Shown here: piece after piece, positions 11,800 through 22,430 of the stretch
Layout: every line of letters starts with the position of its first letter
Numbering within the stretch: position 1 is the first letter of the stretch
Origin: Mantis religiosa
Taxonomy: Eukaryota; Arthropoda; Insecta; Mantodea; Mantidae
Assembly (NCBI GenBank): GCA_030765055.1
Contig: CM060947.1
Coordinates: forward strand, 218,805,271-218,869,270
Direction: 5' to 3'
Length of the DNA: 64,000 nucleotides
Notes under the pieces: model-generated
What the model was told of the DNA's origin: nothing
Databases searched by the model: none
The model's input: only the letters and a program-made list of their open reading frames with translations
Program-made: the position numbers and the translations under genes

Positions 11800-13170
11800 C
11801 TCGTGTGGGGGCCTCACTACATGGAAACTTCAAAATAATAAATAATTGGAGAATAATAATTGGATTTTTGTCTCAAGTTTTTATACCTTCAAATTGCGAA
11901 GGGAATGTGTTATATAGTTGCTTTGGAAGTTCTGCACAAGTTTCCAGAAGTATGACGTTTATTATGAACACGGAACGCAATCAAGGGAAATGATACAAAT
12001 CTGCAACTACCAGTTGCCCTTCCCACAGTCGCAATTGTGCCATAAATGTGTTCACAGCGTCAACTAAGCTCACTATGTTTTGATTTCTACCCTGCACGGG
12101 TGTATTGAATTGATTCAGAGAACCAAAAAGATCAGTTGAAAATGCCAGGTCACACAACCATTCGTCTTGTGTCAGTGCAGCAACTTCTTCCTTGAACGAA
12201 TAATATAAGACCGTTATTATCTTAAGACTGTGGAAAGTACAAAAGTGCATGGGCATTACTATTGTTGCACTTAAATTTGGATGCTTGCTTTTCTTTTCAT
12301 AAATCCAGGAATCACGTAACGCTGTTGAAAGAAACATCTTAACATGCGTCCCCTACTGAGCCACCTGACATGACAGTAGTAGGGTAATTTTGAAAATTCC
12401 GTTCCCAGCTCTTGCATGAAATTTTGAAATTGTCTATGTCGAAGGCTACTTGATCTAATAAGATTTACACATCTTACAATAATTGACACTACGTTATTTA
12501 ACGTAACGAACTTAGCGCGTAAAGCTTCCCTATGTATTTATTATGCAGTGTATGGGTAAGAAGTCAAATTCAATATCGCTTTGTTGTATAAACTTGCTCA
12601 ACCAGGTAATGAAACCATTTTTAGTGCTTTCATAGAGGTTGGTCCGTCGGTCGCAACACTCACGACTTTGGCCCATGCAAGCTCAAATTTATTTCCAACA
12701 CCATGGACACCGTTGAAAATGTCTTTTACACAAGTTGTACTTCTAAGGGACACTATATCTAACATTTCTTCTAAGATATTTAATTCATCAACTCCCTTAA
12801 GAAATACAATTAACCGCGCTTCGTCAGATCTGTCCATCGATTCGTCCAGGGTTAGAGAAAAACATGTTAATGACCTTATTTTGTCATTTAATTGCCTTTC
12901 CAAATCACAAGCCAATTCTTCTATGCGTCTCGTTACTCGAGAGAGACTGACTGATGCAAATAAATCGATTAAATGGGGACAAAAATCCTTCGCAGCAACT
13001 AGCAAGCATTGTTTGATAAATTCGCCTTGACTAAATGGTTTCATATTTTTTCCAATAAGTTCAGTCAGTTTATAAGAAAGCTGTGCCACATTTTCAACAT
13101 TAGGGTCATATTGCACAAGTGCTTTCATTTCTTCCAGTTTTTGTGTTCTGGTTTCACCTATAACAAGCAT
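11800..13170 (-). pseudogene. hAT-family transposase relic (GTF2IRD2/ZBED-like)
   Basis: Three minus-strand frames join into one degraded hAT transposase. The first (12598-13170, 190 codons) has the family's QGEFIKQCLL, SLSRVTRRIEELA, FSLTLDESMD and VATDGPTSM blocks. The second (12271-12489) has SLRHRQFQNFMQELG and HVRWLSRGRMLR. The third (11981-12337) has DEWLCDLAFSTDL and LRLWEGQLV. Frameshifts separate them, and similarity fades beyond 11981. The N-terminal BED zinc finger and the C-terminal dimerisation segment were not found. This type was also domesticated in vertebrates as GTF2IRD2 and ZBED-like genes, but the breaks here argue for a dead transposon. Confidence 0.85.
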
Positions 13171-13549
13171 ATGCTAAACATTAGTAGCAACGCCAGTGAC
13201 TGCGCCTCTGTCTCTCGCAGCTTTGGTCGCTTGTTGGAGAAAACAACATATGTAGGGGAAGGAAGCGTCGGATGTGCAATTGAGGACGCCTGTCTTAGGA
13301 TATATGTGGCTCGGGTGTGGTGGACAGTTAGCTTTAGATGGAGGCGGGCAGGCTAATCTACGCTACATTGTTTGGCATAGGAAAAACTTTATGTAAACCT
13401 GTGTGTAATTGATACTACAGAAACAGTGTGTATTTATTGTATAAAGGTTTGTTCAACGAAGTAATTTTGGGATATCAGGTGGAAGTCAGAAGTTCGTGAA
13501 TTCATATATAACCAATACGTTAGAAAAATGTTAACACACTGGCCCACTT
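13171..13549. other. No gene recognised upstream of the hAT relic
   Basis: This should hold the N-terminus and left end of the hAT element if it were complete, but I found neither. A GC-richer patch near 13190-13360 carries an open frame without a known family. Confidence 0.4.
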
Positions 13550-14075
13550 TATAAAATACGATGTTGCAATCGTATGACTTTCTCTGCACTTATACAAACT
13601 ATTCTTAAAATATTCATTTCTCTGTTTTCTTAATTGATATACCTAAAAATTTGAGAATCAGCTTACTGCTAATTTTCTGGTACATGCAACGAAAATGCGG
13701 GAATATAGTCAAATCTTGAAAGAGCTGGTCCCTATGTGATGGCTTTGAAATTCATTTTATTTGTATGGCTAAGAAATAAAATATAGTATAAGTATTTGAG
13801 AAATGTATACCTTTTCGATAATCCAGATAATTAACAATTAATACCTGGGAAATAATTCACTCCAAAAATAGTATTTGATGAATATTTGTATTTTACGAGA
13901 TCTACTGGTTTTGTGTAGTAAGGCGTCTTCTTAAAGATTTACTAGTTATACAAAATTCAACTAACCTAAGTAGACTTCTGAATAAATTCCCAGAAAATTC
14001 AAGATATAGGCGTGTTCATTTGCCATGCATCTTAAACATGTATTTTATACAAACTCATTAGTATTGATGCTTTTC
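13550..14075 (+). repeat. Unclassified interspersed repeat, family X
   Basis: Blocks in order: ACTTTCTCTGCACTTATACA, GAATATAGTCAAATCTTGAA, GAGCTGGTCCCTATGTGATG, TTTGAAATTCATT, TTGTGTAGTAAGGCGTCTTC, CCCAGAAAATTCAAGATA (13989-14006), CATCTTAAAC. They correspond, in order, to blocks at 18.4-19.2 kb and, reversed, 48.0-48.6 kb. No coding capacity is seen. Confidence 0.5.
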
Positions 14076-14139
14076 CGGGACAGGAAAAGCAATGAACACA
14101 TGAATTAGTCTAAACTCCATCTTTTATTATTGGGTATAC

Positions 14140-14335
14140 ACATTATTCTTATTTTGTCTGTGTACTTCATTTTAATCGAAAACTTTGTAGAAATGGCTAT
14201 ATTATACTTTATAAATATCGTACAAATTTAATACTGTAGTCAAATGTTTAAAGAACTGGACTCTGTATACTGGTCTTAACATTCCGCACTGTTTCTTCAA
14301 ACACAATAAACAATTCAAGACTTTAAGAAGCATGC
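14140..14335 (+). repeat. Family X fragment
   Basis: TTTTAATCGAAAACTTTGTAGAAATGGC and TACTGTAGTCAAATGTTTAAAGAACTGG, quoted here only in part (key blocks AATCGAAAACTTTGTAG and TAGTCAAATGTTTAAAG), repeat blocks seen in the preceding copy, so this may be a second partial copy in tandem. Confidence 0.35.
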
Positions 14336-14643
14336 CAGATTGAAGCATTACTAACTTGCAAATGGCTTACACCACAAAACACTATTTGAAGTAAATTGTT
14401 TATTAAAGAGATTTAATTTGTTATGGAGTACGTTTTCGCCTGTTGCTCAGCAGTTATATGTACAAGATTACACAATCATTCTGCATGAAATGGATTATGC
14501 GACTGAAGAGACTAATAGACTCTATTGTTTATTCCTAGAAAATTTCACAAAAAACTTTTACTTGCCAGGAAATATATTTCATATAGTTCATTTTAATCAA
14601 AATAATTACAGCCCGTTTTAGTAAATAAAGAATGTTTCGGGTT

Positions 14644-14932
14644 GGCCCTATAGCTCAGTCAATAGAGCTCCTGCCTGTTGTGCGAGGAGTCCCGGGTTCG
14701 ATTCCCGGCTGGGCGTGAGGATTTTTCTCCAACCAAATTGGCTTTCCATCTTCCCCAGAGTCTGGAAGTGTGAATGAGTGTGTGAATGTGTACATGATCT
14801 AATGATTAAAAATCCGAAGTACCAGTAAACCAACGTCTACGAGTTAACACCATCACCAGTAGGCGGTATGTTCCAAAGGAGAATGGATACCGATAGGACC
14901 ATTGCAGTTAAATAGAGATAAATAAAAAAAAG
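14644..14932 (+). mobile_element. SINE family C (tRNA-derived), full length
   Basis: The head GGCCCTATAGCTCAGTCAAT (A-box) and CCCGGGTTCGATTCCCGG (B-box) is followed by a body with GATTTTTCTCC, CTTCCCCAGAGTCTGGAAG and GTTCCAAAGGAGAA, then an A-rich tail. AAAGAATGTTTCG (14627-14639) and AAAGAATATTTCG (14933-14945) match at 12 of 13 positions, the target-site duplication. Relatives occur at 24164-24436 and 44352-44585. Confidence 0.92.
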
Positions 14933-14939
14933 AAAGAAT

Positions 14940-15115
14940 ATTTCGAAACTGGTCGATGTAAATGGAATTTGGTTTGGATGGTTTTCTTAGAAATGTTCGT
15001 GTTCATCATATTCAGGGCTTAAATACCAAATTTGCTATTTAGTTTCTGAGCTTTATCCGACCCCCCACACACATTTACAACCCACGAAAACCATATTTTG
15101 CCTTTTGTTTTGAAA
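14940..15115 (+). repeat. Family X fragment (C/CA-rich end)
   Basis: TGGAATTTGGTTTGGATGG, GAAATGTTCGTGTTCATCAT and TTAAATACCAAATTTGC, ending CCCCCCACACACATTT, resemble the downstream part of family X at 19098-19240 and 50750-50880. Confidence 0.4.
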
Positions 15116-15189
15116 TGTTTTACTGGCGTCAAAACAGTAGGTATTTATACTATAGAACTTTAATGAAATGCAACACCTTCTGCATCTAC

Positions 15190-15310
15190 CACAGGTAGGC
15201 ATACAGGGTAGAGAAAGTAATAAGCCTTTGTTTTACTGATCCGAAGGTCAGCGGTTCAAGCTCGGCCCAGTGTCAGTAAATTTGCTGCCATGAAAAAGAA
15301 AACAGGCTTG
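15190..15310 (+). other. tRNA-like segment, possible SINE head
   Basis: GGTAGAGAAAGTAATAAGCC followed by GCGGTTCAAGCTCGGCCC looks like separated A- and B-boxes of a tRNA-derived SINE, but no second copy was found in the window and the folding is poor. Confidence 0.3.
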
Positions 15311-15417
15311 TGACACTGATGTATTGGCAATTGACAGTGTCGTTAACCAACAAAATATTTATAATTAACTTTTGCACTAATAATATGTAGAGGCTACATA
15401 AAAATAAACGATTATGG

Positions 15418-15637
15418 GAGCCCTGCTCTGTAGCGTGATGGAAACATTTGACTCTCGTTCAAGAGATCCCAAGTTCTAATCTCGGACAGGGTGAGTTAGC
15501 TAGATAAAGTTTTCCTTATCCTGAAAGATGAATTTCGGGTAACTCTAAGCTCTAGTCCAAGAACCCTGGGCTCATTTGAACATTTCACCCACTTTATTCA
15601 GCGTTCGATATGACCTAACGTTGGAGGAGTATAATTA
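15418..15637 (+). mobile_element. SINE family A, diverged
   Basis: The head is eroded (CCCTGCTCTGTAGCGTGATGG), but CTCGGACAGGGTGAGTTAGC, the GATAAAGTTTTCC body and CTAACGTTGGAGGAGTATAA end identify the family. It is an older copy than those at 19.8 or 37.6 kb. Confidence 0.8.
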
Positions 15638-16362
15638 AAATTAAAAAGTAAGTGGGTGGTAAAGTTAGGTAAATGTAAAGAATTTATTATTTAGGTATTC
15701 AATTATTTAGTTTTAGGTATTTCAACACCAAGTAAAGAATATGATTTCTTTTTCGGTTGACAGCAGTAAATCATGTTTGACCTAATTGTTGATGTCTTTG
15801 TGAAGATATAATACCCTCAGCAATATTATTGGCGCACATTCCCATAGTGTCCAGGGCTGGTTCCCTTTATCTACGGCACATACTTACCTGACTCTGATAA
15901 TTCAAGCGCCTGTGTGCCTCACATTCCAGACAGCTCGATGCCTTTGGTGAGTTCATCTTGTTCTTGCATAGCGGACCTATTAGATTATATCCCTCGGGAT
16001 CCTCTCCTGCACCCTAACGACGTCAAACCCTCCTCCTCCGTCTCCCCGCCTTTTATTCTCTATGTAGGGAAGAAAAAGTACCAGGCCAATTAGAGCCTTT
16101 GATCACTCATACGAGACACATAATCCTAAGTGGATCGGATTGCGCAGGCTTCCTCCGAAATTAAGGCACGTCACTCCTAGGGAAAATGGAGGTAGTAAAA
16201 CACGTAGAAAAAGACAAGAAAGGAATCTGTTTCTCATCGTTCATCAAGAAGAGCCTACTTTCTTGGTGATCACATACCAGGAAAGAAAGTGGCACACATA
16301 CTGCATAATGTTGCAATGCGAGGTAAATACTGAAATAAAACGAAATTCTCTTCCTTTACTGG

Positions 16363-16396
16363 AGACGTGCAGCAAACTAAGACGTGCAGCAAACTA
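16363..16396. repeat. Short tandem duplication
   Basis: GACGTGCAGCAAACTA occurs twice in direct succession with a one-base spacer or phase slip. It is a local duplication without evident role. Confidence 0.8.
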
Positions 16397-16519
16397 TATT
16401 TGGTTTTCAGACTAAGCGTTTTCTAAAGAGATTATGCTAAATTTTGAGAAATTTTCCACATACGTTCCCAAATATTGTTTTTGTTTCCCGAACTATAATT
16501 TGACTTTAAAATATAATAA

Positions 16520-16813
16520 GATACGACACAGTTAACAGTTACACAATTAACAATAATAATGCACACAATTAACAGTTCTCAACTAGCAATTGACTCGTTG
16601 TAGCAACAGCGGTGCTTTTATATCTCCACTCATGGTTCTAGAACTCAGTAGATCACTCGGTAACAATCGAGACGGCATCAGAAAAGACGAAACTCCCAGA
16701 CATCTATCTGTCTCTTTCTCTCTTTCGGCAAAGGTCTAGCTCTGCGCTGCACTATGTGTCTCTCGGCAAGCGTCCAGCGCTCCGCGGCACCAACCAACAA
16801 TGCCTCGGCGACA
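16520..16813 (-). mobile_element. Possible LTR fragment, reverse
   Basis: On the minus strand it starts TGTCGCCGAGGCATTG and carries GCGGAGCGCTGGACGC, CTTGCCGAGAGACACATAG and a TATA box in GGAGATATAAAAGC about 190 bases in. This resembles the U3 layout of the solo LTRs at 31278 and 40809. No flanking duplication and no polyadenylation signal were found, so the 3' end is a guess. Confidence 0.35.
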
Positions 16814-18127
16814 GTATAGATTTTACCATCTGTTTTGAATGTATATGAGAATTTTTAACGTACTGCTGCAACCGAAAAGTTATACTAACTTTTACATACA
16901 GCATTTTGGTATATTTATGAATCGCTCACACGTTATCCGGCACTTCTGAAATGTACTGAACGGAAGGAACGAGAATAACTCGAACGCATAATCGTGTTGA
17001 GTTCAAGTACATTATGTATTACTCTTGACATCTTTCACTCGAGTTATATGTGTATATGTTTATATTGTAGCGAACTGTTGACAACACATAATCTAGTCTA
17101 AGGCTACCAGATACGCAGAAGGTTGCACAGCTTCTCTTCTCAAAAAAGTTGTTTGCCACACTCTATAAAAGGAGAAGCAAAGTTCCGTATAGTATATTGG
17201 TAAAATGGATAAAATATATACTAACAACTGAATTGTGGGAAATATTTTTACACGAAAAATTATCTATTTACCTAAAGATCTATTGCTAGTTATACCTTAT
17301 AGTGCCATACTTTTTGCATGTCCACGAAAAAAAGAATTTGATTAGCGACTTAGAACTGAAAAGGTTTGGTACAAAAATTATAGAAAAGTAGAGAAAAAGT
17401 AATGTGAATGTAGCAGAAGATGGATATATATCTGAGAGTGGAGCTCATATAGGTTTGTTTCAAAAGGACATCTGAAGCTGTGCTGGTGAAGCAGACAATT
17501 GAATCACTTATTGCGAGCCTTGTAGCTAATAATATACTTGTTCGTGTGCGACTGATCAGGAATTCCATACTCGCAGACAATGCCAGAAATTCTGTCCTCC
17601 CAGTGTCACTCGGCCCTTCCAATGAATTTCAACTTAATAAAACCGTGCAGCTGTGAGGAGCAATTTTTCGGTCCTAGAGCGATATCGACCACTGCTGCCA
17701 TCTCTATTACAAGGCACGAAACTAATTAACTGTCAGTTGAGCTATTTCCAATAACATGGGTAGTGGGCTCGTTAACTTCTCGAGGCTGTTGTCCGTTATC
17801 CGAAAACATTTCTATTACAGAGCTTGGAGCACAGCTTCGGTTAAATAAACTTTACGGCGGAAAAATACACGAACTCACCTCTGTGTTTAAGAGTGAAGAA
17901 AACGTCGGTAAAATAATAGTGGATTACACATTGTTTATGTATTAGTATACTAACATAAAAGTATGGCAAGTAAACCATTCGAAAAAGGTTGTTTAAATCT
18001 ATGATCAATGTACTTAACGCTTATTTTTGGCAAAATAATAGTACCAATAATTTAAAGTTATATTGAGGAACCTTTTAAATACATTACTCCGGTATATGGG
18101 TGTTTTTAATTAATTAGAGCTATTGAA
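16814..18127. other. No gene recognised
   Basis: Short frames only (about 90 codons on the minus strand near 17350-17622, no family). Composition is AT-rich. Confidence 0.4.
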
Positions 18128-18132
18128 AACTT

Positions 18133-18215
18133 CAATGCCACGGCCGGGATTTGAGCCACGGATCTCCTGGTTTCCGTTCAGTCGCTCTAACCCTTTGAGC
18201 TACCCTGGCCAACAT
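18133..18215 (-). mobile_element. tRNA-like unit of family B, diverged
   Basis: The plus strand reads CCACGGCCGGGATTTGAGCC then CGCTCTAACCCTTTGAGC and CCTGGCCAACATGCC, the reverse complement of the family-B tRNA-like core. The flanks differ from the other copies, so this may be a separate subfamily or an older insertion. Confidence 0.6.
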
Positions 18216-18389
18216 GCCAACGCGGCATTAATAATACCTGTTGAACACGATGGTTCTGCAGGAACATTAACTTTAGTGGAACGAAATGACGATCAACTAT
18301 TCACTGCTAGTTTTGACATCAATCATATAGGATTCATACATATCTACCGTACAAATTAAATTGTAAATAAATATTCACAAATATAGCTG

Positions 18390-18748
18390 CGTGCATTCAC
18401 ATGACTTTCTGCACTTGCACTTAAAAACTGTTCATAAATAGCTTACGATTCTATCTACTTAATGGTCAAGATACTTTTGTGGAAATGGCTTTATTACACG
18501 TTTTCTTATAGCTACAATAGGAATACAAGAATATAGTAGGCTTAAGGGACAGTGAAATCTTTTAAGATCTGATTCGCTATGTGATACCTTTGAAATTTCA
18601 TTCTCTTAGCATGACGAAGACATAAAGCGAATGAAAATTTCCTACTATTTTGAGAAAAAATTAAAGTATTAAAAGTAATTCAAATTCAAATTAATAACAA
18701 GCAATATCTAGAAAATGATTATTTACAGAAAATAAATTTTAACAAATG
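18390..18748 (+). repeat. Family X, left part, interrupted by a family-B unit
   Basis: ACATGACTTTCTGCACTTGC, AGAATATAGTAGGCTTAAGG, AAGATCTGATTCGCTATGTG and CTTTGAAATTTCATTCTC parallel the copy at 13550. The repeat appears to continue at 18971 after the family-B insertion. Confidence 0.45.
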
Positions 18749-18970
18749 GAAATTAATTGTTCTTTCACACTAGCCCTGTGTAGGACGCACTATGAAAGGG
18801 TAGAGCCAGACTGAAAAACTCAATGCCATAGCCGGGATTTGAACCACGGATCTTCTGGTCTCCGTCCAGCCACTCTAAACCATTGAGCTACTATGGCCAA
18901 CGTGCCAACATGACATTAAATTCTCCAACTGACTCGTGTTTTTTTTATGAGAACTCCCAGTGGTTTACTA
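18749..18970 (-). mobile_element. Family B tRNA-like repeat unit, reverse
   Basis: It contains CATAGCCGGGATTTGAACCA, the reverse of the B-box, CTCTAAACCATTGAGCTACT and the conserved flank CAACATGACATTAAATTCTCC. After GACTCGTGTTTTTTTT the sequence turns to plus orientation (GAGAACTCCCAGTGGTTTAC), so it looks like a truncated form of the palindromic arrangement seen at 22003-22430. Confidence 0.75.
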
Positions 18971-19250
18971 TTTCCAGAAAATTCAAGATGAATATATTTC
19001 ATTTCTCATGAAAATACTTAAAAAATTTGAATATTTTAATCAAAATCGTTAGTGCTATTTTTAAGAAAATTAAAAACGATGCACATCTATCAGTGTAGAA
19101 AAAGGTATGGTTTGGAATGGAAATGTTCGTGTGACATTATTGAAAGATGCCGAAATTAAATACCAGTTTATATTTAAAGGACTTCTTGTTTTTAGTTAGT
19201 TTCCATACGTGTTTTGGGGTTTCCCCCTTAAAATCCCGGCATAGGATTAT
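18971..19250 (+). repeat. Family X, right part
   Basis: TTTCCAGAAAATTCAAGATG (18971-18990), CTCATGAAAATACTTAA, TCAAAATCGTTAGTGC, GGTTTGGAATGGAAATGTTC and TTAAATACCAGTTT follow in the order seen in the 50.1-50.9 kb copy. Confidence 0.5.
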
Positions 19251-19451
19251 TATTACAACACAATACTTCTCTTATTTACTCTAAGCTTGTAGTAAAGAAA
19301 CTAAAAAGGAATACAAATCGCAGGTAAGATTTAAATGGTAAAACTCAAATATCTTACATTCCACGTCTTTATTATAAACATATCGCACGTTAAACGGGTA
19401 TAATGTAAACATGCTGTAAAATAGATAAGACATGCTGATAGGTTAGGTTAC

Positions 19452-19478
19452 CAAACTGAATTCTGGAAATTCAGTTTG
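19452..19478. repeat. Short perfect hairpin
   Basis: CAAACTGAATT and AATTCAGTTTG form 11-base perfect arms around a 5-base loop. It could be a structured remnant of a mobile element end or chance. Confidence 0.6.
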
Positions 19479-19799
19479 CCGCAATGAGAGATTAACAGGA
19501 GTTGGATAACAAAATATTACGACGAAAGACTCTTCTCTTTTCATAAGAATAAAACAGTCCTGATAAATAGCAAAAGGACAATGTATTTTTCACGCTAGTG
19601 GCATAGAATATTATATACTGTATATTAATGAACACAGAAAAAAATATTTGAATGTGTCTGTTGTATGTTTAGAGTGATCTCAAATCATTCTGTCAATTCC
19701 TTCACAATTACGGCGAACACAGGCCCCAAGGCAATTTAATTTAAATTCCTAAAACTATAACGGCTTACAATTCCTACACTACAATGCATACGAGTTAGG

Positions 19800-20032
19800 G
19801 CCCGCCTCGGTAGCGTGGATGGTAGCGTGTCTGCCTCACGTTCAAGAGGTCCCGAGTTCGAATCTCAGTCAGGGTGGGTTACCTGGATATGGGTTTTTTT
19901 CAGGATTTTCCCTTATCCTAAAAGACAAATGTTGGGTAACTCTAAGTTCCATGGACCCTGGGCTCATTTGAGCATCATTTCATCCATTCCATTCATCGTC
20001 AAATATGACTTAACGTTGGAGGACATAAATTA

Positions 20033-20064
<32 letters not shown>
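19800..20064 (+). mobile_element. SINE family A with a 31-base poly(A) tail
   Basis: This is the cleanest copy: GCCCGCCTCGGTAGCGTGGA at 19800, complete body, 3' end GGACATAAATTAC and an uninterrupted A-run from 20034 to 20064. AGTTAG flanks both ends (19793-19798 and 20064-20069). A long intact poly(A) tail suggests fairly recent insertion. Confidence 0.93.
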
Positions 20065-20067
<3 letters not shown>

Positions 20068-21089
20068 AGAGCGTTATAACGAGGTTAACGAAACTGTGAT
20101 GACGTGAGAGATTTGCTTTTGGTAGGACTGGGTTCTAATTCCGTTTCACAAGCATCCTAACCTTGGATTTTCTCTGGGATCCCTATGTTGTATGCGAATA
20201 CTACCTTTCTCAATTATTTCTTGTCCACATAACTCTCTTGGATGTGTTCCAGGGTTGCAGCCGAAGGAGTTAAGTACGTTATGTCAGGTCGGTCCAGTTG
20301 CTTTGTGTAAAACATTTTCCCATTCATGGGGAAGCTCGTTCCCTAGATAACGGGTTGATAGGCAAAATTTAGCGTGAGATTAGAAATTGTAGACAGTCGG
20401 TCCCTGCTACCGCTTGTCCTCGTCCTAATCTGGTTTCCCCTTCATCCCTTCCTCTCAACGATCACGTAAGACTAATGGACCTACTGTGATGAAAGTTCCA
20501 TTAGCCCTGAGCCCTCTCTAAGCTTGCATTGTATTTTAGACCCGCAATTTAACGTATTTAACACTTTTTCTGAGAGACAAGCACTCATACATTTGTTTAG
20601 TTTGAAATTTACTAAGCTTAAGAGGGAAATAAAATTTGGGATTACTGATGGAAGAACTAAAAAGCTCCAAACTCTCCATGTTTTAGAACTTCTCAATATG
20701 TTCTAATATATGTTAAATTATCTCTGGTGACTAATGGCTGGCATGCGGTTATTATCAACCAGTGAAGTCGATTGTTAGGGTCCTCTTTCCTTCGTTCCCC
20801 CCCCTCTCTCTCTCCCTCCCTTTCTTCCATTTCTCAATTTCTTCTTCCATTTCTAGTGTTAAACTAAGCAAATAAAAACAAAGAAGCTTTGATCTTATCG
20901 TTAAGAATAACCTAGGGAAAATTGGAGGTCGTAAAACAGAAAAGGTGAGCAATATTCATAAAAGAAGTCAGATTTTGAAAACTTTGGAAATATTCACGGC
21001 GCTAAGTAGTTCATTGCACTGGGAGGCAATGTGGGTTAACGGCATGCGATAATTAGAACAATGCACAGCATTGTGGTCATGTGCTCTTT
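20065..21089. other. No gene recognised; CT-rich tract inside
   Basis: A C/CT-rich simple tract lies near 20797-20830. The stretch 20090-20470 has GGGTTCTAATTCC, weakly B-box-like, and a balanced composition, so it might be an unassigned SINE, but no second copy is present. Confidence 0.4.
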
Positions 21090-21104
21090 AAGGTTGAGCT
21101 GCCA

Positions 21105-21250
21105 TAGTAGTCGTCCTTCGTGGCGTGGGTGGGCGACAATTTTTTTTTTTTAGTGTAAAAGATTCCTAGCATGAATCCTTTGGGAGATAAGTAAAGCCGA
21201 TACTGCTATATCTTATAAAGTGAACAGATCTCGGAGCAAAATTAAGCGGG
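21105..21250 (+). mobile_element. SINE family F-like fragment
   Basis: TAGTGTAAAAGATTCCTAGC, TGAATCCTTTGGGAGATAAG and TAAAGCCGATACTGC parallel the body of the family-F copies at 62.8 and 63.4 kb. The tRNA-like head is poor. Confidence 0.4.
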
Positions 21251-22002
21251 ATTTCATGCCCAATATAGCACTGAGAACTACAATAGTTACAGGATGTGCA
21301 TAAATGTAAACTCTTTTTTCAGTTTCGGCTGTCTAGTAATAAAAATAACCTATGTATGAAGGTAATCTTAATGTCCAGTATTAACCAACAAGAATAAATC
21401 TTATTTATTTTTATTAGCAGGGAAAATTTGAATTTAAATCTGTACAAAAATACTTTTTATCGACAAAGGAAATACTATGAAGAGCTATGAGTACAGTGAT
21501 AGAAGTGAAGACTTTAGTCACACGATATTGTTAATTTAGACTTTTCATTTAACAATATTTATTGATTTTAAGTATATCGAAAAGAAAGAGTACTGTGAGA
21601 TTTTTGTGAACATAAAGGTCCTAACATTAAACCAGACTTTGCAATGGAAATATGTAAACCTGGTGAGATTTGTAGCTTTATATTTAGGTACACTTAAGGC
21701 TATACGCTCAGTTTTGTTACTAGTCAATATGAATATTGAAGGTAAAGACTCCTATGTAGTGATGCCAGTGTGAATCGACTGCAGATAAAAGCCAAATTTA
21801 ACAGAAGCCTACTTATTTTTTGAGAGAGGTTAAGGATCTACGTGTGTTCCATGGAAAATTTAGTTGTTCTTACTCTACAGAGAATGCGTGTATAAAGGTG
21901 ATCGTATTTCATTCCAAGCAACATAGATGGTGATAGCGGTGTAGCAGTAAAACTAATCAAACTGATACTGCTTGTACATTATGAATGAAACAATTTCATT
22001 TT

Positions 22003-22430
22003 TGAAAGCGTAGAGCCAGATTGGAAAAATCAATGCCATAGCTGGGATTTGAACCACGGATCCTCTGGTCTCCGTCCAGCCGCTCTAAACCATTGAGCTA
22101 CTGTCGCCAACGTGCCAACATGACATTAAATTCTCCGACTGACTCGTGTTTTTCCCGGTAAACTACTACTTGCAGTACTTACAGCATAGTAAGTCGCCAT
22201 TAGGGTAGTTCTCATGTGTTTCAGAACTCCTAGTGGTTTACCGGGAGAAACACGAGTCAGTTGGAGAATTTAATGTCATGTTGGCACGTGGGCCATAGTA
22301 GCTCAATGGTTTAGGGCTGCTGGACGGAGACCAGATGTTTCAAATCCCAGTTACGGTATTGAATTTTTCAGTCTGGCTCTACGGTTTCATAGTGCGCCCT
22401 ACACACGGCTAGTGTGAAAGAACAATTAAT
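22003..22430. mobile_element. Palindromic pair of family B tRNA-like units
   Basis: The left arm (about 22003-22160) reads in reverse and the right arm (about 22243-22430) in forward orientation, so the locus is a near-perfect inverted repeat with arms of about 150 bases and a spacer of about 80. Each arm holds the tRNA-like core (B-box GGTTCAAATCCC-type), the flank GAGAATTTAATGTCATGTTG and the CAGTCTGGCTCTAC-type 3' region. The right copy has lost a few bases around the anticodon stem. It may be a foldback element or an inverted SINE dimer. Confidence 0.75.

Noticed and set aside
12581..13030. 149-codon plus-strand frame
   Set aside because: It is the antisense shadow of the hAT transposase relic on the minus strand.
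14644..14716. Possible tRNA gene (CTCAG A-box, GGTTCGATTCC B-box)
   Set aside because: It is followed by the family-C SINE body and flanked by a target duplication, so it is a SINE head.
16140..16415. 91-codon basic frame
   Set aside because: No recognisable domain; part of the apparent coding text comes from a short tandem duplication.
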